From F23-D06 sp963643165 (GTDB lineage Bacteria; Bacteroidota; Bacteroidia; Bacteroidales; WCHB1-69), in assembly GCA_963643165.1 (NCBI GenBank), contig CAVIJD010000008.1:10012-74011 (forward strand): a stretch of 64,000 bases of DNA, written 5' to 3'. Below are positions 52,465 to 62,465 of the stretch, one piece after another. The notes below the pieces were generated by a model. That model had not been told where the DNA came from and made no database searches. It saw only the letters and a program-made list of their open reading frames with translations. Within the stretch, counting starts at the first letter, position 1, and each line of letters begins with the position of its first letter. The position numbers and the translations under genes were made by a program.

Positions 52465-55041
52465 ATGGAAAATTTCAAGTATTCTGACGAGATGAACTAC
52501 GCGATGGAAGAGGCCAGCAGAATCGCCGCTTACTATCGTTCCCCCTATATCGGCATCGAACACATCATGGTGGCCATCTTGCGTTATCCGAACGAAAGCA
52601 CCACCAAAAACCTGTTCGGCATATTCCGCATCGACAATGACGCATTCCGGACCAAACTCGAGAGCATCATTGACTCAGCCGAAAACAAGACAGACACCCC
52701 TCCCGAAAAACTAAACTTCAACACACAGACCACCAACATCATACGATTGTCCTCGCTCATGTCGAAGGAATTCAGGAGTCCGGTCATCGAATCCTACCAC
52801 TTCATCTTGGCCATTCTCCGTGACGGGCGCAGCGACAGTTCGAACATCGTCAAGGCGTACCTCATCCGTTATGGTGTCTCCTACACCACGTTCCTCAACG
52901 AGACAAAGAAAGAGTTGAACATGGAATCGGGGCGCACGGAGGCCATCTTCTCCTCGAATGACGAAGAAGACGAAGAGGACGACCGTCGATTCTCGGCCCG
53001 AGCCGGCAGAGAGGGCAGCAGAGGGTCAGCCACCCCGATGTTGGACAGTTTCGGCAAAGACCTCACCAAACTGGCGGCGGAGAACAAACTCGACCCGGTT
53101 GTCGGGCGGCAGAAAGAGCTTGAGCGCATAGCCCAGATCCTGAGCCGGCGCAAGAAGAACAACCCTGTCCTTATCGGCGAGCCCGGCGTGGGAAAATCAG
53201 CCGTGGCGGAGGGACTGGCCATCAACATCGTGCAAGGGCACGTCTCCCGCACGTTGTTGCACAAACGTATCGTAGGCCTTGACATGGCGTCGCTGGTGGC
53301 CGGCACCAAATACCGGGGGCAATTTGAGGAGCGTGTAAAGACCCTGCTGACCGAGATTGAGAAGAACCCCAACATCATCCTCTTCATTGACGAATTGCAC
53401 ACGATGGTCGGGGCGGGCAACTCACCCGGCAGCATGGACGCGTCCAACTTGTTCAAGCCCGCCCTCGCGCGCGGCGAGATGCAGTGCATCGGCGCCACCA
53501 CCCTCGACGAATACCGCGAATACATCGAAAAGGACGGGGCCTTGGAACGCCGTTTCCAGAAAATCATCCTCGAGCCCACCACCCCGGAAGAGACCGTCGA
53601 GATCCTGAACAACATCAAAGACAAATACGAAGAACACCATCTCGTGAAATACAGCGACGAGGCCATCAAAGCCTGCGTGTCACTGTCAAACCGCTATATC
53701 ACAGACCGTTGCTTCCCCGACAAGGCCATCGACACCCTTGACGAGGCGGGTGCCCGTGTCCACATCCAGAACATACACATCCCTGACGAACTGCTGCAGG
53801 TAGAGAAAGAGATCGCCGACTTTGAGAAATTGAAAATGGAGGCCATCAAGAGCCAGCAATACAATGCCGCCGCAGGCTACCGCGACGAGATCAAGAAACT
53901 GGAACAGACACAGGAAAACATCAAGAAAGAATGGGAGAAAGAGGCGGACATGCAGCGTCCCACAGTCACCGAAGACACCGTGGCCGAAGTAGTGGCCATG
54001 ATGACTGGCGTGCCCACGCAGCGCATCGCCCGCAACGAGAGCGAACGCCTCCTGAAGATGGCCGACGAACTGAAAGGGGCTGTCATCGGGCAAGACAACG
54101 CCATCCTGAAGATTGCCAAGGCCATACGCCGCAACCGCGCCGGCCTCAAAGACCCGAACAAGCCCATCGGCACGTTCATCTTTCTGGGACCTACGGGCGT
54201 GGGCAAGACCTACCTCGCGAAAGTACTCGCCGAGTACCTTTTCGACTCGCAAGACGCCATCATCCGCATCGACATGAGCGAATATATGGAAAAACACACC
54301 GTCTCGCGGCTCATCGGCGCGCCTCCGGGATACGTGGGCTACGAAGAGGGCGGCCAACTTACCGAAAAAGTGCGCCGCAAACCCTACTCCATCGTCCTGC
54401 TCGACGAAATAGAAAAAGCCCATCAGGATATTTACAACGTTCTACTGCAAGTACTTGACGAAGGGCAACTTACAGACGGCATAGGACGCAAGGTGGACTT
54501 CCGGAACACCATCCTCATTATGACCTCCAACCTCGGTTCGCGCGAATTGAAAGACTACGGCACAGGCGTCGGCTTCAGCACCGATGCCACCAAAGCGGCA
54601 CAAGACAAAGTTGAACAAGGCATCTTGGAAAAAGCGCTGAAAGCGAACTTTTCGCCCGAGTTTCTCAACCGCATCGACGATGTCATCTATTTCAACAGCC
54701 TCAGCAAAGACGACATACTCAAGATTGTGGACATAGAGCTCAAAAAAGTGCTGGCCAGAGTCAAAGACCTGGGCATTGACGTACATTTCACAGACAAGGC
54801 GCGGCATTTTCTGGCCGACACAGGCTGGAATGTCCACTATGGCGCTCGCCCGCTGAAACGAGCCATCCAGAAAAACGTGGAAGACCTGCTTGCCGAAGAA
54901 ATCCTCAACCAGACCCTCCCCGAAGGTTCCGCCGTCGATATCGACTACAACGAAACAGAGGAGGCCCTGTTCATCGTGCCCCAATCGAAAGCATTGCCCG
55001 AAAACCCTGAACAAGAGAAAACCACCGACACTACATTATAA
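52465..55041 (+). CDS. ClpC-like AAA+ unfoldase (Clp protease ATPase subunit)
   Basis: The 858-residue protein has a Clp_N repeat domain (1-150), AAA D1 with Walker A GEPGVGKSAV near 238 and LFIDELHTMVGAG, and a short middle region with a UVR-like segment near 468 (AAAGYRDEIKKLEQ). AAA D2 has GPTGVGKTYL near 575, followed by the C-terminal D2-small domain. A VGF tripeptide near 702 (GTGVGFSTD) sits where ClpP-docking loops occur. The short middle domain and VGF loop favour ClpC over the disaggregase ClpB. No clpP is nearby. It starts a three-gene operon with KdsC-like and TerB/DnaJ genes. Confidence 0.9.
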   Translation: MENFKYSDEMNYAMEEASRIAAYYRSPYIGIEHIMVAILRYPNESTTKNLFGIFRIDNDAFRTKLESIIDSAENKTDTPPEKLNFNTQTTNIIRLSSLMSKEFRSPVIESYHFILAILRDGRSDSSNIVKAYLIRYGVSYTTFLNETKKELNMESGRTEAIFSSNDEEDEEDDRRFSARAGREGSRGSATPMLDSFGKDLTKLAAENKLDPVVGRQKELERIAQILSRRKKNNPVLIGEPGVGKSAVAEGLAINIVQGHVSRTLLHKRIVGLDMASLVAGTKYRGQFEERVKTLLTEIEKNPNIILFIDELHTMVGAGNSPGSMDASNLFKPALARGEMQCIGATTLDEYREYIEKDGALERRFQKIILEPTTPEETVEILNNIKDKYEEHHLVKYSDEAIKACVSLSNRYITDRCFPDKAIDTLDEAGARVHIQNIHIPDELLQVEKEIADFEKLKMEAIKSQQYNAAAGYRDEIKKLEQTQENIKKEWEKEADMQRPTVTEDTVAEVVAMMTGVPTQRIARNESERLLKMADELKGAVIGQDNAILKIAKAIRRNRAGLKDPNKPIGTFIFLGPTGVGKTYLAKVLAEYLFDSQDAIIRIDMSEYMEKHTVSRLIGAPPGYVGYEEGGQLTEKVRRKPYSIVLLDEIEKAHQDIYNVLLQVLDEGQLTDGIGRKVDFRNTILIMTSNLGSRELKDYGTGVGFSTDATKAAQDKVEQGILEKALKANFSPEFLNRIDDVIYFNSLSKDDILKIVDIELKKVLARVKDLGIDVHFTDKARHFLADTGWNVHYGARPLKRAIQKNVEDLLAEEILNQTLPEGSAVDIDYNETEEALFIVPQSKALPENPEQEKTTDTTL

Positions 55042-55046
55042 TAATC

Positions 55047-55568
55047 ATGCCAAACTTCAGAGCAAAATTAGGCAGCATCAAAGCATTCGTCTTCGACTTC
55101 GACGGTGTGCTGTCAGACGGGAAAGTATATGTGCAGCGCGACGGCGAGATGGTGCGCGCCACCAGCACCAAAGACGGCTACGCCTTGCAGTACGCCTTGA
55201 AAAAAGGCTATCGGGTGGCCATCATATCCGGAGGCTACGGCGACTCCATGCGGCTTCGCTACAACGACTTCCCGGGCATGGACATCTTCCTGCATGTCAA
55301 CAACAAAATCACGCTGTTCGACAACTATCTGAAAGAGCACGGACTGGAGCCTGAAAACGTGCTGGTGATGGGCGACGACATTCCCGACTACGAGATGATG
55401 CGGCGTGCCGGCATTTGCTGCTGCCCCGCCGACGCCGCCGAAGAAATCAAACACATTGCCGACTACATCTCCTTCCAGCCCGGCGGCTGCGGCTGCGTGA
55501 GGGATGTCATCGAACAAACACTCAAGGTTCAAGGCAAGTGGTTCCAAGAAGATGCTTTCATCTGGTAA
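55047..55568 (+). CDS. HAD phosphatase, KdsC-like (KDO 8-phosphate phosphatase)
   Basis: KdsC removes phosphate from KDO-8-P in lipopolysaccharide core synthesis. The 173-residue, cap-less HAD protein has motif I FDFDGVLSDG, motif II IISGGYG and motif III/IV GDDIPDYEMM, as in KdsC tetramers. The final helix is longer than usual. The gene begins 5 bp after the clpC-like stop. Other C0-type HAD enzymes are possible alternatives, but lpxB nearby fits a lipopolysaccharide role. Confidence 0.85.
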   Translation: MPNFRAKLGSIKAFVFDFDGVLSDGKVYVQRDGEMVRATSTKDGYALQYALKKGYRVAIISGGYGDSMRLRYNDFPGMDIFLHVNNKITLFDNYLKEHGLEPENVLVMGDDIPDYEMMRRAGICCCPADAAEEIKHIADYISFQPGGCGCVRDVIEQTLKVQGKWFQEDAFIW

Positions 55569-55580
55569 CCTGTTAACGAC

Positions 55581-56423
55581 ATGGGGTGTCTTTTCACCGG
55601 ATTTTTCAGCGCAATAGGCTTCTGGGTCGGACTGTTTTCGAATGGTTTGGGCGGAGCCTTCCTCGGATTGTTCATCGGAGGCTGCATCGACCTCATCATC
55701 AGTCGGACAAGTTTTCGCAAAAGAACCTACAGCGGCCGAGGCCAGTCGAGCCATTACAACGCCACCGACTTCATAGAACACGAATTAGTGCTGGCGGCAT
55801 ACGTGGCAAAGTCAGACCACAACCGGCTGCTGCGTTCTGAACTGGAATACTTGCGCGACTTCCTGTCGCAGTATCTATCCCAAGACAAGATTGGGGCCAC
55901 CCTGCTCCACTTCCGCGACCTGCTTGACAGCGACACCGACATCAACGGCGTGTGTGACGACCTCAGGGCTCATGCGACCATTTCGGAAAAACTCATGATC
56001 CTGCAGTTCCTGTTCGGGTTCTCCCGCGCTGACGGGAACATGTGCGACGAAGAGGTGCAGGCCATACGGGACATCTCCGACTTGTGCGGCATCAGCAGAA
56101 GCAACTTTGAAGCTGTAAAGTCCATGTTTGCCGGCTACCGTTCCTATTACGACAGTGCCTATGGACAATCAACATTCGGAGGCTCAAGTAGTTACCAAAA
56201 CTACCGCAACACCAGTTCCTTGGAAGACGACTACAAGATCCTGGAAATCTCGCCTGATGCCAGCGACAGTGACGTGAAAAAAGCCTACCGTGCCGCCGCC
56301 AAGAAGCACCACCCTGACAAAGTGGCCCACTTGGGCGAAGAGGTGCGCAAATCTGCCGAACTCAAGTTCGCTCAAGTCAACCAAGCTTACGAAAGAATCA
56401 AGAAAAGCCGGGGGATGAACTAG
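55581..56423 (+). CDS. TerB and DnaJ domain membrane protein (DjlA-like)
   Basis: The 280-residue protein starts with glycine-rich hydrophobic stretches (FTGFFSAIGFWVGLFSNGLG and GAFLGLFIGGCIDLII), probably a membrane hairpin. It then has a TerB-like helical domain (about 60-185, VLAAYVAKSDHNRLLRSEL and FGFSRADGNM) and a C-terminal J domain (about 215-280) with the HPD motif in KKHHPDKVAHLG. The architecture matches DjlA, a membrane-anchored DnaK co-chaperone. It is the last gene of the ClpC-like operon, which groups protein quality-control functions. Confidence 0.9.
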   Translation: MGCLFTGFFSAIGFWVGLFSNGLGGAFLGLFIGGCIDLIISRTSFRKRTYSGRGQSSHYNATDFIEHELVLAAYVAKSDHNRLLRSELEYLRDFLSQYLSQDKIGATLLHFRDLLDSDTDINGVCDDLRAHATISEKLMILQFLFGFSRADGNMCDEEVQAIRDISDLCGISRSNFEAVKSMFAGYRSYYDSAYGQSTFGGSSSYQNYRNTSSLEDDYKILEISPDASDSDVKKAYRAAAKKHHPDKVAHLGEEVRKSAELKFAQVNQAYERIKKSRGMN

Positions 56424-56455
56424 CCTCAACCTCCGGGAAAACCTTTTCTGCCCCT

Positions 56456-56480
56456 ATCGCTCCCACCTTGCGGGGGCGAT
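56456..56480 (+). terminator. Intrinsic terminator of the ClpC-like operon
   Basis: ATCGCTCCC pairs with GGGGGCGAT around ACCTTGC (one mismatch), followed by TTATTTTAATTTATTTTTT. Confidence 0.8.
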
Positions 56481-56506
56481 TATTTTAATTTATTTTTTGC
56501 TTTTTG

Positions 56507-56536
56507 TTTGATTTATCAATATTTTTTATATTTTTG
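56507..56536 (+). promoter_or_regulatory. Promoter of the T9SS type A cargo gene
   Basis: TTTG at 56507-56510 and TATTTTTG at 56529-56536, 18 bp apart, match both boxes of the Bacteroidota promoter. The leader is about 80 nt. Confidence 0.7.
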
Positions 56537-56620
56537 CAACGTTAAAAAAACAGACGGGGGCAAACATCGTTACCGTAAAAACAAAACAACAATTATTAAC
56601 CATCTAAAAAACAAAACAGC

Positions 56621-58147
56621 ATGAAAAAAATCTTTCAGATTCTCCTTGTCGGCGGGATTTTGTCCGGCATTGTCGGGGTTCATCCGACAAAGGCGCAACA
56701 GATTGTCTATCAAGAGAATTTTGGCTTCCCTTCGGCCACCACATTAGTGCAGGACTTCAACGAATGGCAGAACGACAGCGTCCGTTACACGGGCAGCAGC
56801 ACCTGCGACATCCGCATCACCAGTGCCTCAAGCGGTTATCCTTCGGCCTCGGCGGGCGGCAACGTCATGATCAACGACACCGTGAAGTGGTTCCAGGTAT
56901 CAGGTCTCAACACAGAGGGGCTCACTGGCCTGTACCTTTACTGTGGGCTTCGCAAAACAACGGCCGAGAACGGGTCCAACTTGGTGGTTGAGGCCTCCGT
57001 TGACAGCATTTCATGGCAGCGTCTGCCGCTGATTGACTCCTTGCCAACGGGAACCGGCACCTCAGGGTGGCACCGGGTGCATTTTGGCAACGTGCCGGCA
57101 TGCGCCAACCTGCACATCCGCTTCTCCAACCTTGCGACAGTCGATTACCGGATTGACGACCTCTGCCTAAGGATTGGGGAAGAAACTGTGCTTCAAACGG
57201 TTGAAGAGCCCACCTTCACTCCGGGCGGCGGCACCTTCTATGCGTCGCAACAAGTTTCCATCCAAACCGCCACGGCCGGTGCGACCATCTACTACACACT
57301 GGACGGCACAACGCCCTCCACCCGCTCCTTGGTCTATACGGCCCCTATCGCCGTCAGCAGAACAACTACCATCAAAGCCGTCGCCGCCAAAGACAGCATG
57401 AACGACAGCGAAACAGCCACGGCGCAGTATGTCATCCTCGACACCAACTCCTTGGTAGTATTGCCCTTTGACATTTCCAACAACAGCGAGTCGGGGCATA
57501 CGGACATCACGCAGATGAGCGGTTTCAGGGCTTACCATTTAGGCAACTCTTACGCTGACGGCTCCGTGAAGTTCGAGTCCTCCAACTCAGGTAAAGCCTC
57601 TTTGGTGGCTCATCTTGACAGTGCCCCTGACTCGCTCGTCTATTTTGTCGGCGGCAGGAAAGGCGGCAGCAACCCGTCAGCCTACGAGGGCATCGCGTTC
57701 ACCGTCAGCCAGTCGCCCGACGGCAACAACTGGACCGCTCTGGTCACTCACCGGGAGACGGAGATCCCGACGGGGTCGCTCACCGGCTTCAGCCATCGCC
57801 TGCGCAGCGACACCCGTTACATCCGCTGGAGACTGGACAACGCCGGCAAAGGCAACACCCTGCTCAACGACATCCGGATCACCAAGTCGGACGGCAGCGC
57901 CGTGACCGACCATGGCAGTTTCCCGCTCTGCATCTACCCCAACCCTTCGAACTACACCATCAACGTACACACCGGCAGAATGAACGTCTCGTCCATTGAG
58001 CTGTACAACTTGTGCGGGCAGAAAGTGTTGACGGCCGCCACCACATCCAACCCGACCATCAACATCTATGCGCTGCCGCAAGGAACCTACATCCTGAAAG
58101 TCGTCACAGACGGAGGCACATTCCAGCGAAAAGTGATAAAGTACTGA
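56621..58147 (+). CDS. T9SS type A cargo protein with chitobiase-like C-terminal domain
   Basis: The 508-residue secreted protein has a signal peptide (ILLVGGILSGIVGVHPTKAQ) and a jelly-roll-like domain (about 25-185). A small CHB_HEX_C-type beta module follows (about 190-270, FTPGGGTFYASQQVSIQTAT and TIYYTLDGTTPS), then another beta domain (about 280-420). The type A sorting domain closes the protein (IYPNPSNYTINVHTG, IELYNLCGQKVL, GTYILKVVTDGG, RKVIKY). It has no catalytic residues that I recognise. It is monocistronic, with a strong promoter and a preceding terminator. Confidence 0.9.
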   Translation: MKKIFQILLVGGILSGIVGVHPTKAQQIVYQENFGFPSATTLVQDFNEWQNDSVRYTGSSTCDIRITSASSGYPSASAGGNVMINDTVKWFQVSGLNTEGLTGLYLYCGLRKTTAENGSNLVVEASVDSISWQRLPLIDSLPTGTGTSGWHRVHFGNVPACANLHIRFSNLATVDYRIDDLCLRIGEETVLQTVEEPTFTPGGGTFYASQQVSIQTATAGATIYYTLDGTTPSTRSLVYTAPIAVSRTTTIKAVAAKDSMNDSETATAQYVILDTNSLVVLPFDISNNSESGHTDITQMSGFRAYHLGNSYADGSVKFESSNSGKASLVAHLDSAPDSLVYFVGGRKGGSNPSAYEGIAFTVSQSPDGNNWTALVTHRETEIPTGSLTGFSHRLRSDTRYIRWRLDNAGKGNTLLNDIRITKSDGSAVTDHGSFPLCIYPNPSNYTINVHTGRMNVSSIELYNLCGQKVLTAATTSNPTINIYALPQGTYILKVVTDGGTFQRKVIKY

Positions 58148-58268
58148 TGCTCATGTCGTGAGGGCGCGTTGCAGCAGCGCCCCGCAGCTCAGGCCATAGT
58201 AGCGCAAACCGGCGACGATGCCTTGCAGCGCCCCTCACTTTTCTGTTGGCAGTTGATAATGATTTTTG

Positions 58269-58276
58269 TACTTTTG
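58269..58276 (+). promoter_or_regulatory. -7 element of the MORN-OstA-RecQ operon
   Basis: TACTTTTG, with TTGG at 58246-58249 19 bp upstream. The leader to the ATG at 58302 is about 20 nt. Confidence 0.65.
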
Positions 58277-58301
58277 CCGCCTAATACGGACAACAAAAGA
58301 T

Positions 58302-58967
58302 ATGAAAAACGCCCTGCCTTGTATCATCCTCTGCATCCTGACCGCCATTTCAGCCTCTTCATGCAGCAAAACAGAAAGAACCTACTACCCCGACGGGAAA
58401 ATCCAGTCCTCCATCCAATATCGCTTCGGGAAAGAAAACGGCAAAACCATCTATTACTACAACTCACCCAACACCGTAGAGATTGAAATCGAAATGAAAA
58501 ACGGGAAACGGAACGGCGAATTTCACCGCTATTTCGAAAACGGGATGCTCGACACCTACTGCCGTTACGAGAACGACTCCATCGAGGGTTTGCAGACCAT
58601 CTACACCCCGAACGGCGAAAAGGCCTTGGAATACACTTTCGTACACGGCAAAAAAGAGGGCCCTTTCAGAGCCTACCATCTGAGCGGCGACATCAAGACT
58701 GAGGGCAACTACAAGAACGACCTGTTTGACAGCACCTGGACCTATTACGACGAGCGCGGAATCGTGGTGGGCGAGGGATCGTTCAAAAACGGCAGCGGAA
58801 CAGTTTCCTTCTACAACGCCAACGGCCATCTTGACAGGACCACAAGTTACGTGAAAAACCTCAAGGAGGGGCCCGAAAGGTATTACGACAACGCCGGGAA
58901 TCTCTACAAGGAAATCATCTTCAAACAAGACAGGATCGTCGAGCAGAGAGACTCGCTGCTTTTCTAA
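58302..58967 (+). CDS. MORN-repeat lipoprotein (YwqK-like)
   Basis: The ATG at 58302 (MKNALPCIILCILTAISASS) gives 221 residues. Lipobox SASSC is followed by about eight MORN-like repeats with the pattern YYPDGKIQ...GKENGKTIYYYN, NGKRNGEFHRYFENG, GKKEGPFRAYH and LKEGPERYYDNAG. Proteins of this type are often annotated as YwqK-family antitoxins, but no toxin partner is present. A structural or envelope role seems as likely. The next gene starts 1 bp after its stop. Confidence 0.85.
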   Translation: MKNALPCIILCILTAISASSCSKTERTYYPDGKIQSSIQYRFGKENGKTIYYYNSPNTVEIEIEMKNGKRNGEFHRYFENGMLDTYCRYENDSIEGLQTIYTPNGEKALEYTFVHGKKEGPFRAYHLSGDIKTEGNYKNDLFDSTWTYYDERGIVVGEGSFKNGSGTVSFYNANGHLDRTTSYVKNLKEGPERYYDNAGNLYKEIIFKQDRIVEQRDSLLF

Positions 58968-58968
58968 C

Positions 58969-60504
58969 ATGTCATTCCGGAACAGCGCACTTATCTTCTT
59001 CCTCCTTTTCCTTGTCCTCACGGCTTCGGCACAAGGGAACAGGAAGATTCAATACCGCGCCGACATCGGGCTATACGACGAGGAGGAACTCCCCGGGGCG
59101 CAGAAGCTGATCGGCAATGTGGCCTTTGCGCAAGACAACATCAAAGGTTACTGCGACAGCGCCTACCTCTATGAGAGCGACAACTACCTCATCGCATTCG
59201 GCAACAACATTCGCATCCTCATCGGCGACTCGGTGCGGCTGTACGGCCAGCGCGCCTACTATGACGGCAACAACAAAACCGCCGCCATAGCCGTCGGCGT
59301 GAAAATGGAGAAGTCGGCGGCCTACCTGCTGACCGACAGCCTCATCTATGACCTGAACGACGACTGCGCCTACTACCTCACCGGCGGGCGGCTCTACAAC
59401 GAGAAAGATACCCTCACCAGCAAGCAGGGACGCTACTACACCAAAACCGAAGACGCCTTCGCCTACAAAAACGTATTCCTCCGGAGCGACAGCTACCGGA
59501 TGAACTGCGAGGCCCTCCAGTACAACACCTCCAGCAAGAAGGCCTTCTTCATCTCCCCCACCCATCTGGTCGCCACCGAAGACACCAGCGAAATCTTCAC
59601 CGACCGGGGATGGTTCGACACCGACCGCAACCGCTCCGTGCTTGCCGGCAACGTCAAGCTCCTCAACAAAGAAAAGAGACTGTTTGCCGACAGCGTCTAT
59701 TACGACAAGGAATTGAAATTCGGACACGCCTGGAACAACGTCACCACCGTGGACACCATCCAGCAATACATCCTGAAAGGCAACTACTTCGAGTATCACG
59801 ACAACGGAACCGTCTCGTTTGTGACCGACAGCGCCTTGCTCGTCCTCATCGACGAACACTCCGACTCGCTCTTCCTCCACGCCGACACCCTCCAACTGCT
59901 CTTCGACGAACAACACGAGACCCAATGGATGAAAGCCTTTAACAAGGTCAAGTTTTACCGCTCCGACCTGCAAGGGGTCTGCGACTCGCTGGTCTATCTG
60001 ACCCACGATTCGCTCATCACCATGTTCTTCAACCCCGTGGTGTGGTCAAGCGACTACCAACTCTCAGCCGACACGATACAATTCTCCATCCTCGACTCCA
60101 ACAACATGAAAATAGACCTCTGCCGGGCGGGCTTCATCGCCGGCGGCTTGTACGAAAACACTGAATTCAACCAGATAAAAGGCACCTACATCACCGGCTT
60201 CATCAAAGACAACAACCTCTACCAAGTCGATATCCTCAATAATGCCGAGTGCGTCTATTACCTTCAGGAAGAAGACAGCTCCTTGATCGGCATCAACTCC
60301 TCCGTCACCAGCGAAATGCGGATTTTGTTGAAAGACAGCAAAATAAACCAAATCCGTTTTTACGACCAACCCGACGGGACAATTTACCCGGACAGCAAAT
60401 TCGAGGAAAAAGAACGGCGGCTGCAGAATTTCAGGTGGCTGGACGAATACCGGCCGCTCTCCATTCCGGAATTGTTCATCCGTCCCATTCCAAGGAACAA
60501 ATAA
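58969..60504 (+). CDS. OstA/LptA-like exported protein
   Basis: The 511-residue protein has a signal peptide (ALIFFLLFLVLTASAQG) and a long run of short beta strands characteristic of the OstA/LptA jelly-roll (KLIGNVAFAQDNIKGYCDSA, YLLTDSLIYDLND, VLAGNVKLLNKEKRLFADS). Each unit pairs a gain-of-layer phrase with DSxYY. It is much longer than LptA and lacks an LptD barrel. A lipopolysaccharide-bridge role is plausible. It is encoded with the MORN lipoprotein and RecQ genes. Confidence 0.85.
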   Translation: MSFRNSALIFFLLFLVLTASAQGNRKIQYRADIGLYDEEELPGAQKLIGNVAFAQDNIKGYCDSAYLYESDNYLIAFGNNIRILIGDSVRLYGQRAYYDGNNKTAAIAVGVKMEKSAAYLLTDSLIYDLNDDCAYYLTGGRLYNEKDTLTSKQGRYYTKTEDAFAYKNVFLRSDSYRMNCEALQYNTSSKKAFFISPTHLVATEDTSEIFTDRGWFDTDRNRSVLAGNVKLLNKEKRLFADSVYYDKELKFGHAWNNVTTVDTIQQYILKGNYFEYHDNGTVSFVTDSALLVLIDEHSDSLFLHADTLQLLFDEQHETQWMKAFNKVKFYRSDLQGVCDSLVYLTHDSLITMFFNPVVWSSDYQLSADTIQFSILDSNNMKIDLCRAGFIAGGLYENTEFNQIKGTYITGFIKDNNLYQVDILNNAECVYYLQEEDSSLIGINSSVTSEMRILLKDSKINQIRFYDQPDGTIYPDSKFEEKERRLQNFRWLDEYRPLSIPELFIRPIPRNK

Positions 60505-60546
60505 GGGCCTCTGTTACAATCGACAAAGGGGAAGCAACATCAGGCT

Positions 60547-62433
60547 ATGGCTGAACAAGACAAAAGAGACGAAATCAGGCAGATTCTGAAAGACTATTGG
60601 GGCTACGGGAGTTTCAGAAGTCTTCAGGAAGAGATCATCCTGTCGGTTTTGGCCGGCAACGACACGCTGGCCTTGTTGCCCACAGGCGGCGGCAAGTCCA
60701 TCTGCTTTCAAGTGCCGGCGCTGGCACTGAAAGGGCTGTGCCTGGTAGTGTCGCCGCTGATAGCCCTGATGAAAGACCAGGTCTATCACCTCAAATCCAA
60801 AGGCATCAAGGCGGTGGCACTCTATTCGGGAATGAAAAGTTCGGAGATGGAGAACGCGCTTTCGGCGGCCATGTTCGACCCCAACTGCCGTTTTCTCTAC
60901 ATCTCGCCCGAGCGGCTGCAGACCCCGGCATTCAAGACAAACGTCAAGCGGATGCCTGTCAAGATAATCGCCGTTGACGAGGCGCACTGCATCTCGCAGT
61001 GGGGCTACGACTTCAGGCCGCCGTACCTTGAGATTGCCGCCATCCGGGAGCAGTGCCCCGGCGCCACGGTGCTGGCCCTCACCGCCACGGCGACGCCGGA
61101 AGTGGCCGCCGACATACAGCACAGGCTCAAGTTCAAGAAAGAGAACCTGTTCCAAAAGAGTTTCCGGCGCGAGAACCTCACCTACTTCGTCGTCAGCGAG
61201 GAAGACAAGAACAGCCGTATGCTCCGCATCATGCAGCACTATCGCGGCACGGGCATCGTCTATGTCCGCAACCGCCGCAAGACTGCCGAGACTGCCGAGT
61301 TTCTGTGCAGCAACGGCATCGCCGCCGACTTCTACCATGCCGGTCTGGACTCTGCCGAGCGCGACCGCAGGCAAGACAACTGGATGTCGGGCAAAACACG
61401 CGTCATCGTAGCCACCAACGCCTTCGGCATGGGCATCGACAAGCCCGACGTGCGCTTCGTGATACACCTTGACCTGCCCGACTCCATCGAGGCCTACTTT
61501 CAGGAGGCCGGGCGCGGCGGGCGCGACGAGAAGCCGGCGGCCGCCATCCTGCTCTATGACCAGTACGACCTCCGCCAGCTGAAACGCTCGTTCACGCTCT
61601 CCTTTCCGCCATTGGAAAAGGTGCGTGAGGTGTATGAGGAATTGTGCCAACATTTCCGCATCGCCATGGGCGGCGGCAAGAACGCCGTCTTCCCCTTCTA
61701 TGCGGAAAGCCACATCCGCGCCGTCGGCATGACCCCCGTGCAGTATTTCAACGCCCTCAAACTGCTGGAGATGGCGGGCGTGATTGTCATGTCGCAAAAC
61801 CTGCGCAAAGTGTCGCAAATCCGTTTCCGGCTCAGCGGCGACGACCTGCTCGACTTCGAGCAGCGCAACACAGAACTCGCCGAAGCCGTCAAGACCATCC
61901 TCCGCTCATACGGCGGCGTTTTCACCCAATATGTGGAAATCAACGAACGGACGCTCGCGGAACGGCTCGGCATCTCCGAACCAGAGACCGTGCAATTGCT
62001 CCAACGGCTGCGTCAGAGCGGAGTCCTCTATTACAGCCAGCAGAGCGACATCCCCCTCATCGTCTTCATGCAGGACCGGCTCCCGTCTGACCGCATCTAC
62101 TTCGACCCTAAGATATACGAAGAGCGGAAAGAGCGGACGCGGCTTCGCATGCAGTCTATGGTTGACTACGTCACAACCGCCGACACTTGCCGCAGCCAGC
62201 TGTTGCTCGCCTACTTCGGCGAAAAGCAGAGCGAGCCTTGCGGCGAATGTGACGTATGCCGCAAAGCGCGTGTCACACGGCCCGTCGTCCGCCAGATCAC
62301 CGAACAGGTTAAGGCACTCTCCGCACAGGGTCTCTCCGAAAAGGAAATCCTGCAACGTCTGGCCATGACCTACGACGAGCGGACCGTCACCGAGGCCATG
62401 CGCAAACTCATCGACCTCAACGGCAAACTATGA
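60547..62433 (+). CDS. recQ: ATP-dependent DNA helicase RecQ
   Basis: This 3'-5' superfamily 2 helicase acts in recombination and repair. The 628 residues show Walker A LLPTGGGKSICFQ, the DEAH box VDEAHCISQWGYDFRPPY, motif III LALTATATPEV, motif VI QEAGRGGRDEKPAA, an RQC winged-helix region and a Zn-binding CRSQLLLAYFGE...CGECDVCRK. No HRDC domain is present. The C-terminal 50 residues form a small helical domain. The start ATG is at 60547, 42 bp after the OstA-like gene. Confidence 0.95.
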   Translation: MAEQDKRDEIRQILKDYWGYGSFRSLQEEIILSVLAGNDTLALLPTGGGKSICFQVPALALKGLCLVVSPLIALMKDQVYHLKSKGIKAVALYSGMKSSEMENALSAAMFDPNCRFLYISPERLQTPAFKTNVKRMPVKIIAVDEAHCISQWGYDFRPPYLEIAAIREQCPGATVLALTATATPEVAADIQHRLKFKKENLFQKSFRRENLTYFVVSEEDKNSRMLRIMQHYRGTGIVYVRNRRKTAETAEFLCSNGIAADFYHAGLDSAERDRRQDNWMSGKTRVIVATNAFGMGIDKPDVRFVIHLDLPDSIEAYFQEAGRGGRDEKPAAAILLYDQYDLRQLKRSFTLSFPPLEKVREVYEELCQHFRIAMGGGKNAVFPFYAESHIRAVGMTPVQYFNALKLLEMAGVIVMSQNLRKVSQIRFRLSGDDLLDFEQRNTELAEAVKTILRSYGGVFTQYVEINERTLAERLGISEPETVQLLQRLRQSGVLYYSQQSDIPLIVFMQDRLPSDRIYFDPKIYEERKERTRLRMQSMVDYVTTADTCRSQLLLAYFGEKQSEPCGECDVCRKARVTRPVVRQITEQVKALSAQGLSEKEILQRLAMTYDERTVTEAMRKLIDLNGKL

Positions 62434-62465
62434 CCCTCCTGCCGGGCGGCAACCTGTGGGTGTTG

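Noticed and set aside
58302..58967. Toxin-antitoxin module around the YwqK-like protein
   Set aside because: It has a lipoprotein signal and no adjacent toxin-sized gene; the neighbour is an OstA-like protein.
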